Source of the DNA: Burkholderiales bacterium | GTDB lineage: Bacteria > Pseudomonadota > Gammaproteobacteria > Burkholderiales > Burkholderiaceae_C | Direction of reading: 5' to 3' | NCBI GenBank assembly: GCA_028872015.1 | Contig: JAGWLO010000044.1 | Location: 1-32,731, forward strand | Length of the DNA stretch: 32,731 nucleotides | Shown: piece by piece, positions 24,172 through 32,481 of the stretch | How the letters are laid out: every line of letters begins with the position of its first letter | Numbering within the stretch: the stretch's first letter is position 1 | Program-made: the position numbers and the translations under genes | The notes under the pieces: model-generated | What the model saw: only the letters and a program-made list of their open reading frames with translations | Database searches by the model: none | What the model was told of the DNA's origin: nothing

Positions 24172-26433
24172 ATGACCACGATCCGACTCCAGCTCCGCTT
24201 CATCGTGCCGCTGGTGCTGACCCTGGTGGCCGCGGCGTACCTGGCGCTGCCGGTGATGGACCGGCTGACGCTGCGCTGGTTCTCGCGCGACCTGCAGATG
24301 CGCGCCACCCTGGTGGCCAACACGCTGTCGGACTCGATCGCCGACGCCGTCGCCAACGGCCAGACCGACCGCCTGCAGGCGCTGTTCAACCGCGTGGTGC
24401 AGGACGAGCGGCTGCTCGCGATCGCATTGTGCGACCCGCGCGGCAAGATGATCCAGCGCAGCGTCGGCATGCCCGGCTCGATGAGCTGCCCGGAGGCCGC
24501 GCGCACCGCCCAGCAGACCGACCCGGTGCTCAAGCTGCCGGCGGGCTCGGTGCTGGTGAGCTGGGAGCCGGTGAACGGCGACCAAGGGCTCATCGGCCAC
24601 CTCGTGCTGCTGCACGACCTGAGCTTCATCGAGCGCCGCAGCCAGGACACGCGCCAGTACCTGGTGATCCTGATCGCCGGGCTGGGCGGCGTGATCGCCC
24701 TCATCACCGTGGTAGTGGCCCAGCTCAGCTGGCGCGGCTGGGTCTCGGGGGCGCGGGCGCTGCTGCGTGGCGAGGGCCTGGTGCGGCCGCTGGTGGGCGC
24801 CGCGCCCGAGCTCGCGCCGCTGGCCGACGAGCTGCGCGCCCGCCTGCGCGACCTGGAGGACGCCTACCGCCGCTCGCAGGGCCCGCAGACCGAGTGGGAC
24901 CCGCAGCGCCTGCGCGGGCTGCTGCGCACCCAGCTCAGCGGCGACCAGGTGATCGTGGTCTCCAACCGCGAGCCGTACCTGCACGAGCGCGTGGACGGCG
25001 CGGTGGTGGTGCGGCGGCCGGCCAGCGGCCTGGTCACGGCGGTCGAGCCGGTGATGCGCGCCTGCTCGGGCACCTGGATCGCCCACGGCAGCGGCAGCGC
25101 CGATCGCGAAGCCGTTGACGCACAGGACCATGTGCGCGTACCGCCCGGCGGCGCCGGCCGCGGCGACTACACCTTGCGCCGGCTGTGGCTCACGGCCGAA
25201 GAAGAGCAGGGCTACTACTACGGCTTCTCCAACGAGGGCCTGTGGCCGCTGTGTCACGTGGCGCATGTGCGGCCGGTGTTCCGCGAGTCCGACTGGCAGC
25301 AGTACCGGGCGGTGAACCAGCGCTTCGCCGACGCCGTGGTGGCCGAGTCGCGCGTGGACGACCCGGTGATCCTGGTGCAGGACTACCACTTCGCGCTGCT
25401 GCCGGCGATGGTGCGCGAGAAGCTGCCGCGCGCCACCATCCTGACCTTCTGGCACATCCCCTGGCCCAACCCCGAGTCCTTCGGCATCTGCCCGTGGCGA
25501 CGCGAGATCGTGCAGGGGCTGCTGGGCAGCACGATCCTGGGCTTTCACACCCGCTTCCATTGCAAGAACTTCCTGGAAACCGTGGACCGCTACCTCGAGG
25601 CGCGCATCGAGCACGAGCACTCCACCGTCACCTTTCAGGGCGACGAGACGCTGGTCGAGAGCTACCCGATCTCGATCGCCTGGCCCACCGCCGAGGAGAC
25701 CGCGCTCTGGCCTGCGGTGGCGGATTGCCGGCGCGAGGTGTTCGAGGCCCAGGGCCTGCCCGAGGGCCACCGACTGGCAGTGGGCGTGGACCGCTTCGAC
25801 TACACCAAGGGCATCCTCGAGCGGCTGCACGCGGTCGAGCGCCTGCTCGAGAAGCACCCGCAGTGGGTGGGCCGCTTCACTTTCGTGCAGATCGCGGCGC
25901 CTTCGCGCAGCTCGCTGGAGGAGTACCGCGGATTCCAGGAGCGCATCCAGCGCGTGGCCGGCCGCATCAACCAGCGCTTCGGTGCCGGCCCCTACCAGCC
26001 GGTGCGGCTGCTGGCCCAGCACCACGAGCCCGATGCCATCAACCGGCTGTACCGGGCCGCCGACGTCTGCCTGGTGACGAGCCTGCACGACGGCATGAAC
26101 CTGGTGTGCAAGGAGTTCGTGGCAGCGCGCAACGATGAGCAGGGCGTGCTCGTGCTCAGCCGCTTCGCCGGTGCCGCGCGCGAGTTGAGCGAGGCGCTGA
26201 TCGTCAACCCGTATCACGTCGAGGAGACGGCCGACGCCATCCACAAGGCGCTCACGATGCCGCAGGCCGAGCAGCGCGAGCGCATGGCCAGCCTGCGCAT
26301 GACGGTGCGCGAGTTCAACGTCTACCGCTGGGCCGGGCGGATGCTCTCGGATGCCGGCCGCTTCCGGCTGCGCCGGCGCATCGAGGCCCGGGTGCTGAGC
26401 CACCAGCCCGACGAGCCGTCGGCCGCGCGATGA
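24172..26433 (+). CDS. Membrane-anchored trehalose-6-phosphate synthase (GT20) with N-terminal sensor-like module
   Basis: A 753-residue fusion. Residues 1-28 contain TM1 (about 8-28); residues 38-160 form an extracytoplasmic domain like those of two-TM sensor proteins; TM2 is about 163-185, followed by a HAMP-like linker to about 240. The GT20 domain starts near 258 ([10 protein letters not shown]) and includes [59 protein letters not shown] and [21 protein letters not shown]. Ordinary OtsA is soluble and about 470 residues. The reaction is probably UDP- or other NDP-glucose plus glucose-6-phosphate to trehalose-6-phosphate. The divergent N-terminal donor loop leaves other acceptors possible, such as glycerol-3-phosphate. 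The otsB start overlaps the stop (ATGA). Confidence 0.88.
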   Translation: MTTIRLQLRFIVPLVLTLVAAAYLALPVMDRLTLRWFSRDLQMRATLVANTLSDSIADAVANGQTDRLQALFNRVVQDERLLAIALCDPRGKMIQRSVGMPGSMSCPEAARTAQQTDPVLKLPAGSVLVSWEPVNGDQGLIGHLVLLHDLSFIERRSQDTRQYLVILIAGLGGVIALITVVVAQLSWRGWVSGARALLRGEGLVRPLVGAAPELAPLADELRARLRDLEDAYRRSQGPQTEWDPQRLRGLLRTQLSGDQVIVVSNREPYLHERVDGAVVVRRPASGLVTAVEPVMRACSGTWIAHGSGSADREAVDAQDHVRVPPGGAGRGDYTLRRLWLTAEEEQGYYYGFSNEGLWPLCHVAHVRPVFRESDWQQYRAVNQRFADAVVAESRVDDPVILVQDYHFALLPAMVREKLPRATILTFWHIPWPNPESFGICPWRREIVQGLLGSTILGFHTRFHCKNFLETVDRYLEARIEHEHSTVTFQGDETLVESYPISIAWPTAEETALWPAVADCRREVFEAQGLPEGHRLAVGVDRFDYTKGILERLHAVERLLEKHPQWVGRFTFVQIAAPSRSSLEEYRGFQERIQRVAGRINQRFGAGPYQPVRLLAQHHEPDAINRLYRAADVCLVTSLHDGMNLVCKEFVAARNDEQGVLVLSRFAGAARELSEALIVNPYHVEETADAIHKALTMPQAEQRERMASLRMTVREFNVYRWAGRMLSDAGRFRLRRRIEARVLSHQPDEPSAAR

Positions 26434-27212
26434 GGCACCTGTTCAGCCCCGCCGGCCGCCAGGCCCTGGCCGCGGTGCTGCAGCGCCGCCCGCTGCTGGC
26501 CTTCGACTTCGACGGCACGCTGGCGCCCATCGTGGCGCGGCCCGACGAGGCGCGCATCTCGGCCGCGGTCGCGCACGCGCTGGCCCAGCTGGCCCGGCGC
26601 CGGCCGGTGGCGATCGTCACCGGCCGGCGTGTTGCCGACGTGCGTCCGCGGCTGGGCTTCGAGCCCGCCTACGTGGTCGGCAACCATGGGGCCGAAGGCC
26701 TGCCCGGCGCTGTCGCGGCGGCGCCCGCTGCGGCTGCCGACCCGGCACTCGACTCGGCACGCCAGCGGCTGGCGCACGAGGCGGCGCGCCTGGCGCAGGC
26801 CGGCGTGACCGTCGAGGACAAGGGCGCCTCGATCGCGCTGCATTACCGGCTGGCGCCGCTGCCCGAGATGGCGCGCAGCGAGCTTGAGGCGCTGTTCGCC
26901 ACGCTGCCCCCGGGGCTGCGCAGCTTCGGCGGCAAGCGGGTGCTCAACCTGGTGCCGGCCGGCGCGCCCGACAAGGGTGCCGCGGTGACGCGCCTGCTGG
27001 CCCACGCGGGCTGCGACTGCGCGGTCTTCCTGGGCGACGACATCAACGACGAGGCGGTCTTCGAGGTGTCCGCGCCCGACTGGCTCACGGTGCGCATCGG
27101 CCGCGACGAGCCGGCGTCGCGGGCGCGCTTCTTCCTGGACACCCCGGCCGAAGTGGCGCTGCTGCTGCAGCGGATGCTGGCCCTGCTGGGTGCGCCCGCC
27201 GCCGACCCTTGA
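26430..27212 (+). CDS. otsB: Trehalose-6-phosphate phosphatase OtsB
   Basis: A 260-residue HAD-superfamily phosphatase that removes phosphate from trehalose-6-phosphate. Motif I is LLAFDFDGTLAPI with nucleophile D26 and acid/base D28, motif II is in VAIVTGRRVADV, the OtsB marker is YVVGNHGAEG, then EDKGASIALHYR, motif III K in RVLNLVPAGAPDKGAAV, and motif IV FLGDDINDEAVF. Length fits OtsB. ATG 26430 overlaps the stop of the synthase gene by ATGA, so the two steps are translationally coupled. Cytosolic, probably working beside the membrane-bound synthase. Confidence 0.95.
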   Translation: MRHLFSPAGRQALAAVLQRRPLLAFDFDGTLAPIVARPDEARISAAVAHALAQLARRRPVAIVTGRRVADVRPRLGFEPAYVVGNHGAEGLPGAVAAAPAAAADPALDSARQRLAHEAARLAQAGVTVEDKGASIALHYRLAPLPEMARSELEALFATLPPGLRSFGGKRVLNLVPAGAPDKGAAVTRLLAHAGCDCAVFLGDDINDEAVFEVSAPDWLTVRIGRDEPASRARFFLDTPAEVALLLQRMLALLGAPAADP

Positions 27213-27218
27213 AAAATC

Positions 27219-27230
27219 AGGGTAAACCCT
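27219..27230. promoter_or_regulatory. Inverted repeat AGGGT-AA-ACCCT upstream of the DUF3563 gene
   Basis: A near-perfect 12-bp palindrome (5-bp arms, 2-bp centre) in the AT-richer 56-nt leader between otsB and the DUF3563 gene. TTGAAA at 27209-27214, overlapping the otsB stop, could be a -35 element with the repeat in the spacer. No good -10 is seen at 17 nt. The position suggests an operator, but the binding protein is unknown. Confidence 0.4.
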
Positions 27231-27268
27231 TATTTCTGCTAAGCTGACCCCGTCAACGAAAGCAGACC

Positions 27269-27451
27269 ATGAGCAAGTTCCAGCAGTTCCTGAAGGCCCT
27301 GATCCCGAGCATCGAGTCCGAAGCCGAGCGCAACGAGGCCTACCTGGCCGAGGCGGTGGACCTCTACGACCTCGAGCGCCGCATGGAAGTCATCGAGCGC
27401 CAGGGTCGCGAGACCCACCCCGCGGTCACCTTCGCGCAGGGCCTGCGCTGA
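27269..27451 (+). CDS. DUF3563 small protein
   Basis: A 60-residue acidic, helical protein: FQQFLKALIPSIESEAERNEAYLAEAVDLYDLERRMEVIER, the signature of DUF3563, a family largely confined to Burkholderiales and relatives. No transmembrane segment or signal peptide. Function unknown; the amphipathic helical middle suggests a protein-binding role (inference). It has its own AT-rich leader with an inverted repeat and is followed directly by a very stable hairpin, so it looks like a single-gene transcript. SD before ATG 27269 is weak. Confidence 0.9.
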   Translation: MSKFQQFLKALIPSIESEAERNEAYLAEAVDLYDLERRMEVIERQGRETHPAVTFAQGLR

Positions 27452-27488
27452 GCCGCCGGTGGCTTAGCGCAGGCGGGCCGGCTGGCCC
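27441..27488. terminator. Tandem hairpins at the end of the DUF3563 gene
   Basis: A 14-bp stem (27441-27454 with 27461-27474, one G-U wobble, 6-nt loop) includes the DUF3563 stop codon. It is followed at once by a second hairpin, GGGCC 27475-27479 with GGCCC 27484-27488. There is no U tract. Lying between convergent genes, it probably marks the 3' end of both transcripts, or stabilises the short DUF3563 mRNA. Confidence 0.55.
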
Positions 27489-27496
27489 GGTGCAGC

Positions 27497-28618
27497 CTAG
27501 CGCTGGCCGAAACTGGCGCCCGAGAACAGGTGCTTGAACTCGTGCGGCTGCGAGCGCCAGTACTGCCTGGGCGCCGGCACCTGGCCGCCCAGCCGCGCCG
27601 CGGCGTGCCAGGGCCAGCGCGGGTCGTACAGCATGGCGCGCGCCAGGGCCACGGCATCGGCCTGGCCGCCGGCCACGATGGCCTCGGCCTGCTCGGGCTC
27701 GGTGATCAGGCCGACCGCGATCGTCGGCAGCCCGACCTCGGCCTTGATGCGCTGCGCGTAGGGCACCTGGTAGCCCGGTGCGGGCACGATCTTCTGCGCC
27801 GGCGAGACGCCGCCGCTGCTGACGTGGATGGCGGCACAGCCGCGCGCCTTCAGCGCCTGCGCCAGCACGACCGTGCTGTCGAGATCCCAGCCGCCGTCGA
27901 CCCAGTCGGTGGCCGAGACGCGCACCCACACCGGCCGCTCGGCCGGGAAGGCGCCGCGCACGGCATCGAACACCTCCAGCGGAAACCGCATCCGGCCGGC
28001 CAGGCTGCCGCCCCAGGCGTCGCCGCGCCGGTTGGCCAGGGGCGAGAGGAACTGGTGCAGCAGGTAGCCGTGCGCCATGTGGATCTCGATGCCGTCCAGC
28101 CCCAGCCGCGCCGCGCGCCGTGCGCCGGCGGCGAAGTCGGCGCACACCCGCGCCAGGCCGGCCTCGTCCAGCGCCTGCGGCGCGGCCTCGCCCGGGGCAT
28201 GCGGCAGCGCCGAGGGCGCCACGGTGTGCCAGCCGCCCGGCGCATCGGGGGCGATCTGGCTGCCGCCGTCCCAGGGCGCGCGGCTCGAGCCCTTGCGGCC
28301 GGCATGCGCGAGCTGGATCGCCACCGCGATGGGGGCATGCGCTCGCACGGCGGCCAGCACATGGGCCAGGCCGGCTTCGTTGGCGTCGCTGTACAGGCCC
28401 AGGTCGGCGGGCGAGATGCGGCCCTCGGGCGAGACCGCCGTGGCCTCCAGCGTCAGCAGCGCCGCACCCGACAGCGCCAGGTGGCCCAGGTGCAGCAGGT
28501 GCCAGTCGCCGGGCGTGCCGTCGACGGCCGAGTACTGGCACATCGGGGCGACGACGATGCGGTTGGGCAGGCGCAGCGCGTCGAGCTGCCAGGGGCTGAA
28601 GAGGGTGCTCGGGTTCAC
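27497..28618 (-). CDS. NADH:flavin oxidoreductase / Old Yellow Enzyme (YqjM-like)
   Basis: A 373-residue FMN TIM-barrel ene-reductase. YqjM-class features are VVAPMCQYSA with the redox-tuning cysteine and tyrosine near residue 27, IQLAHAGRKGS, HMAHGYLLHQFLSPLANRR with the paired substrate-binding histidines, GGSLAGRMRFPLEV, HVSSGGVSPAQ and VALARAMLYDPRWPWHAA. It reduces activated C=C bonds of enals, enones or nitro compounds with NAD(P)H. The start is GTG 28618 with AAGG 9 nt upstream; no ATG lies close. Cytosolic. Physiological substrate unknown. Confidence 0.92.
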   Translation of the reverse strand: MNPSTLFSPWQLDALRLPNRIVVAPMCQYSAVDGTPGDWHLLHLGHLALSGAALLTLEATAVSPEGRISPADLGLYSDANEAGLAHVLAAVRAHAPIAVAIQLAHAGRKGSSRAPWDGGSQIAPDAPGGWHTVAPSALPHAPGEAAPQALDEAGLARVCADFAAGARRAARLGLDGIEIHMAHGYLLHQFLSPLANRRGDAWGGSLAGRMRFPLEVFDAVRGAFPAERPVWVRVSATDWVDGGWDLDSTVVLAQALKARGCAAIHVSSGGVSPAQKIVPAPGYQVPYAQRIKAEVGLPTIAVGLITEPEQAEAIVAGGQADAVALARAMLYDPRWPWHAAARLGGQVPAPRQYWRSQPHEFKHLFSGASFGQR

Positions 28619-28695
28619 TCGGTGGGACCTTCGTGGTGTGGGCTGCGGTATCCGCCCCCGGCGGCGGGCCGGTGAGCTGCTTCAGGCAGGGCGCC

Positions 28696-28715
28696 GGCGC
28701 GCTTGCGCGCGCGCC
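28696..28715 (-). terminator. Candidate hairpin just after the response-regulator gene
   Basis: GGCGCGC (28696-28702) and GCGCGCC (28709-28715) form a 7-bp all-GC stem with a 6-nt loop, immediately downstream of the regulator stop in its reading direction. No U tract follows. Low confidence because GC alternation alone can produce this. Confidence 0.3.
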
Positions 28716-29365
28716 TAGCGGAACAAGCCCAGGCGCTGCGCTTCCAGCGCGGCCTCGGCCCGCGAGCTCACGTTGAGCTTGCGGTAGATCTGCTTGACGT
28801 AGTCGGCGATGGTGTGGCGCGACAGGCCGAGCTGCACGCCGATCTCGGGCAGCGTGTAGCCCTTGGCCACGCGCAGCAGCACCTCGCTCTCGCGGTCGGT
28901 GAGGTTGACGCTGGGCATGGCGTGCGCGCTGGCCGCAGGCTTGGCCTTGGCGCTGAAGTAGGCCATCACGCGGCGCGCGATGCTGGGCGACAGCGGCGGC
29001 TCGCCCTGGCTGATGCGATGCAGCTGCTCGGTGATGAGCTCGCGCGGCTGCTCCTTCAGGATGTAGCCGAAGGCGCCGGCCTGCAGCGCCGGGAACAGGT
29101 GCTCGTCGTCGTCGTGGATGGTGACCACCACCGACAGCGCGTCGGGCTGCAGGTCGCGCAGCTTGGTCACCACGGCGACGCCGCTGCCGTCGGGCAGCCC
29201 GAGGTCGATCAGCGCCAGGTCGAAGCGCGCCGTGGCGGCCAGCCCGATCGCGTCCTGCACGCGCGCACTCTCGGTGATGACGGCGCCCGGAAAGACCTGC
29301 AGCACCAGGTGGCGCATCCAGGCCCGGATCTCGGGCAGGTCTTCGAGCAGCAGGATGGTCTTCAT
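28715..29365 (-). CDS. NarL/FixJ-type response regulator
   Basis: A 216-residue two-domain regulator. The receiver domain has the acidic pocket LLLEDLPE, the phosphoacceptor D54 in ALIDLGLPDGSG, TIHDDDEH and the conserved lysine in GYILKEQP. A linker of about 25 residues leads to a LuxR-type HTH (LTDRESEVLLRVAKGYTLPEIGVQLGLSRHTIADYVKQIYRKLNVSSRAEAA). It is phosphorylated by the histidine kinase encoded 52 nt upstream on the same strand and then binds DNA. Target genes cannot be read from the window. Confidence 0.93.
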   Translation of the reverse strand: MKTILLLEDLPEIRAWMRHLVLQVFPGAVITESARVQDAIGLAATARFDLALIDLGLPDGSGVAVVTKLRDLQPDALSVVVTIHDDDEHLFPALQAGAFGYILKEQPRELITEQLHRISQGEPPLSPSIARRVMAYFSAKAKPAASAHAMPSVNLTDRESEVLLRVAKGYTLPEIGVQLGLSRHTIADYVKQIYRKLNVSSRAEAALEAQRLGLFR

Positions 29366-29417
29366 GGGGTGGGCGCAGCCGACGCGCCGCTGATGTTATC
29401 GGTGCGGGTGTGGCGCC

Positions 29418-31364
29418 TCATGCGCCCTCGATCGCCCGGTCCAGCGGAACCGTGAGGCGTATCACGGTTCCGTAGCCGGGCCCGGACTCGACCAGGCACT
29501 GGCCTTGCAGCTGCTTGGCCCGGCTCTTCATGCTGGCCAGGCCGTGGCCGCGGTCGAGCCGGCCGTCGAGCTCGGGCACGATGCCGTCGCCGTTGTCGCG
29601 CACCACGAGCTCGAAGTAGCCCTCGGCCAGGCCGGCGCTGACGGCGCACTGGGTGGCGCCGCTGTGCTTGATGACGTTGCTGGTGGCCTCGCGCAGGATG
29701 CGCGTGGTCTGCACGTAGGCGCGTGCCGACAGCGTCTGCGGCAGGTCGTCGGGGGCGTCCCATTCGCCTTCGATGCCGGCCTGGCGCAGGCGCGAGACGA
29801 CCTCGGCCCGCCAGTCGCCCAGCGCGTCGGTCAGGCGCACCGGCCGGCCGGTGAGGCCGCGCACGCTCAGGCGCATCTCTTCCAGCGCCTCGCGCGCCAG
29901 GGTGCTGATGCGTTCGCTCTCGCTGGTGTGCACGATGGTCAGCAGCTTGGCGCCCAGGTCGTCGTGCAGGTCGGCGGCGATGCGCTTGCGCTCGCGCTCG
30001 GTGACCTGCTCCACGCGCAGCTCGGACAGCGTGCGGAAGTTGCGCTCGATCTCGGCCGTGGCCTCGCGCACGCGCAGCTCGAGCTGCGCCTTGCCCTGCT
30101 CGGCCTGCTGCAGCGCGCGCCCGTGCTGCTGCACCAGCCGCAGCCCCACCAGCACGAACACCACCGGCACCACCAGCTGCGCCAGGTGCGCGGCCAGCGG
30201 CCGCGTGCCCGACCAGGCCGCCGCCAGCTCGATCGCGCCGGCCAGCGCCGCGGCGGCCAGCAGCCCGGCCATCAGCCACAGCGAGCCGCGGTTGCGCTGC
30301 AGCCACTGGTGCCGCAGGTGCCAGACCGCGGCGGCCGCCACCTCCAGCGTCAGCAGCGCGTACCAGGCGCTGGCCAGGGCGTGCAGCCGGCCCGGGCCGG
30401 CGGCCAGCAGCGACAGCGCCAGCAGCGCGCACTGCAGCGGCAGGCCGACGTCGGCCAGGCGCAGGCGCATCCGCGCGTAGCGCAGCAGGAACTGCACGGC
30501 CGCCCAGGTGATGAAGCCCAGCATCGTGCACAGCAGGAACTCCAGCCCCGCGTGGCCCAGCGGCAGCAGCGGCACGGTGCGCAGCCACAGCCGGGCGTCC
30601 AGGATGGCCCAGCCCACCGACAGCGCGCCGAAGTAGGCCAGGTGGCTTTCGCGCCGGTTGATGAAGCCCAGCACGAACATGAAGCCGCCCATCAGCAGCA
30701 GCGTCGCGCTCACCGCCTGCGGCGCCCAGACCTGCAGCGCCGTGCGCCGCGCCAGGCGCGAGGCCAGCGCCGACTGCGGACCGATGGTCAGTGCCGACAG
30801 GCCGCCGGCGCGGTCGCGCGAGCCCACCTCGGCCAGCGGGTAGCCGGCCAGCTTCAGGTCCAGCGTGTTGTCCGCGGGCAGCAGCAGCGCCGAGGGCAGC
30901 GGCACCAGCTGTGGCAGGTTGCAGTTGTTGGCGATCGGCTCGGTCATGCGGCCGCTGCGGTACAGCAGCTCGCCGTTGAGGTAGACCTCCACGCTGCTGC
31001 AGGCGCGCGCGATGTACAGCGCCAGCAGCTTGCCGCGCGCCGGCAACGGCTCGGCCCGGAAGTGCACGCGGTACCACTGCGGCCCGTCTGCGCCGGGCCG
31101 GCTGCGCGCCCAGTCGTCGGGCAGCGTCACCGGCCTGGCCGCCGCCGCGCCGGTGCCGTCCTGCGCAAAGCGGTCGCCGGGTCCGGGGCCGGCCGGGGCG
31201 GTGAGCGCGCTGCGCAGCTCGATCAGCGGCGGTGCCGCTGCGGCACCTTGGGCCGGGGTGAAACCCGGGGAGGCGCTGGCGGCCAGGCCGGCCAGCGCCA
31301 GCAACGCGGCCGCCAGGCGCGGCCGCCAGCGCGGCGGCGGAAAGGACGGCAGGGGCGGCGGCAT
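29418..31364 (-). CDS. Sensor histidine kinase with 7TMR-DISM module
   Basis: A 648-residue sensor. After a Pro-rich start and signal-like helix (about 14-32) comes an extracytoplasmic jelly-roll type domain ([39 protein letters not shown]), then about seven membrane helices ([13 protein letters not shown] onward), a coiled coil, the HisKA_3 phosphoacceptor in [18 protein letters not shown], the N box [11 protein letters not shown], and the ATP-lid glycines DNGDGI and [15 protein letters not shown] sensors often detect carbohydrates or small ligands outside the membrane. ATG 31364 gives the signal segment; SD weak. Pairs with the regulator downstream. Confidence 0.9.
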   Translation of the reverse strand: MPPPLPSFPPPRWRPRLAAALLALAGLAASASPGFTPAQGAAAAPPLIELRSALTAPAGPGPGDRFAQDGTGAAAARPVTLPDDWARSRPGADGPQWYRVHFRAEPLPARGKLLALYIARACSSVEVYLNGELLYRSGRMTEPIANNCNLPQLVPLPSALLLPADNTLDLKLAGYPLAEVGSRDRAGGLSALTIGPQSALASRLARRTALQVWAPQAVSATLLLMGGFMFVLGFINRRESHLAYFGALSVGWAILDARLWLRTVPLLPLGHAGLEFLLCTMLGFITWAAVQFLLRYARMRLRLADVGLPLQCALLALSLLAAGPGRLHALASAWYALLTLEVAAAAVWHLRHQWLQRNRGSLWLMAGLLAAAALAGAIELAAAWSGTRPLAAHLAQLVVPVVFVLVGLRLVQQHGRALQQAEQGKAQLELRVREATAEIERNFRTLSELRVEQVTERERKRIAADLHDDLGAKLLTIVHTSESERISTLAREALEEMRLSVRGLTGRPVRLTDALGDWRAEVVSRLRQAGIEGEWDAPDDLPQTLSARAYVQTTRILREATSNVIKHSGATQCAVSAGLAEGYFELVVRDNGDGIVPELDGRLDRGHGLASMKSRAKQLQGQCLVESGPGYGTVIRLTVPLDRAIEGA

Positions 31365-31452
31365 CGAGCCCGGGATTGTGCCCACGCACCGGGCCCGCGA
31401 GGCGGCGGCGCGGGGGCGGCGACAATCGGGCCGTGCGCCAACGCTACGCCCC

Positions 31453-32481
31453 GTGATCCGCCGGCACGCCTTTGCCGGCGCCGACAACCGCCGCCTGGCC
31501 CAGGTGTGCGGGCCGCTGGACGGCCACCTGCGCCAGATCGAGGCCGCGCTGGGCGTGACGCTGGCGCGGCGCGACGCCAGCTTCCGCATCGAGGGTCCGC
31601 GCGACGGCATCGAGCGCGCGGTGCGCCTGCTCGACCGGCTGTACGCCCAGGCCGAGCACCCGATCGGTCCGCGCGCGCTGCAGCTGGCGCTGCTCGAATT
31701 CGGCCCCGCCCGGACGGTGCCGGAGCCGACGGCGCCTGGGGCCGGGCCGGTGGCGGACGGCCCCGTGGTGCTGCACACCCGGCACGCCGGCCTCGCCGGC
31801 CGCACGCCGCGCCAGACCGCGTACCTGCGCCAGATGCTGGCGCACGACATCACCTTCGGCATCGGGCCGGCCGGCACCGGCAAGACCTTTCTCGCCGTGG
31901 CCTGCGCGGTGGACGCGCTCGAGCGCCACGGCGTGCAGCGCATCGTGCTCACCCGGCCGGCGGTGGAAGCCGGCGAGCGGCTGGGCTTCCTGCCGGGCGA
32001 TCTGGCGCAGAAGGTCGACCCCTACCTGCGGCCGCTGTACGACGCCCTGTACGACCTGATGGGCCTGGACCGCGTGGCCAAGGCGTTCGAGAAGGGCCTG
32101 ATCGAGGTCGCCCCGCTGGCCTTCATGCGCGGGCGCACGCTGAACCATGCCTTCGTGATCCTGGACGAGGCGCAGAACACCACGCGCGAGCAGATGAAGA
32201 TGTTCCTCACCCGCATCGGCTTCGGCAGCCGCTGCGTGGTCACGGGCGACGTGAGCCAGATCGACCTGCCGGCCGGCGCGCCCAGCGGGCTGGTCGAGGC
32301 CGCGGCCGTGCTGGCGCAGGTCAGCGGCATCGCCTTCACCCACTTCACCGCCGCCGACGTGGTGCGCCACCCGCTGGTGGCGCGCATCGTCGACGCCTAC
32401 GAACGCCGGCCCCCGGACCCGGCGCCACCCGCCCGACCCGGACCGGCCGACCCGGCCGCGGGCCGGCCGCGCACGCGATGA
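31453..32481 (+). CDS. PhoH family ATPase (PhoH-like protein)
   Basis: A 342-residue P-loop protein, the PhoH/YbeZ type. The N-terminal KH-like region is ADNRRLAQVCGPLDGHLRQIEAALGV; Walker A is GPAGTGKT (138-145); then LTRPAVEAGERLGFLPGD, Walker B FVILDEAQNTT, and TGDVSQIDLP. GTG 31453 is the only in-frame start that keeps the conserved N terminus; upstream codons read into non-conserved sequence, and no SD is seen. The tail is Pro/Arg-rich. Known partner of YbeY in RNA metabolism and ribosome maturation, and the ybeY start overlaps its stop (ATGA). Divergent from the kinase gene. Confidence 0.93.
   Translation: MIRRHAFAGADNRRLAQVCGPLDGHLRQIEAALGVTLARRDASFRIEGPRDGIERAVRLLDRLYAQAEHPIGPRALQLALLEFGPARTVPEPTAPGAGPVADGPVVLHTRHAGLAGRTPRQTAYLRQMLAHDITFGIGPAGTGKTFLAVACAVDALERHGVQRIVLTRPAVEAGERLGFLPGDLAQKVDPYLRPLYDALYDLMGLDRVAKAFEKGLIEVAPLAFMRGRTLNHAFVILDEAQNTTREQMKMFLTRIGFGSRCVVTGDVSQIDLPAGAPSGLVEAAAVLAQVSGIAFTHFTAADVVRHPLVARIVDAYERRPPDPAPPARPGPADPAAGRPRTR

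Noticed and set aside
22228-26403. Minus-strand frame of about 1390 codons joining the GH15 gene to antisense of the trehalose synthase
   Set aside because: Only the 606 residues from 24048 down match GH15; the rest is compositionally biased antisense of a conserved GT20 enzyme.
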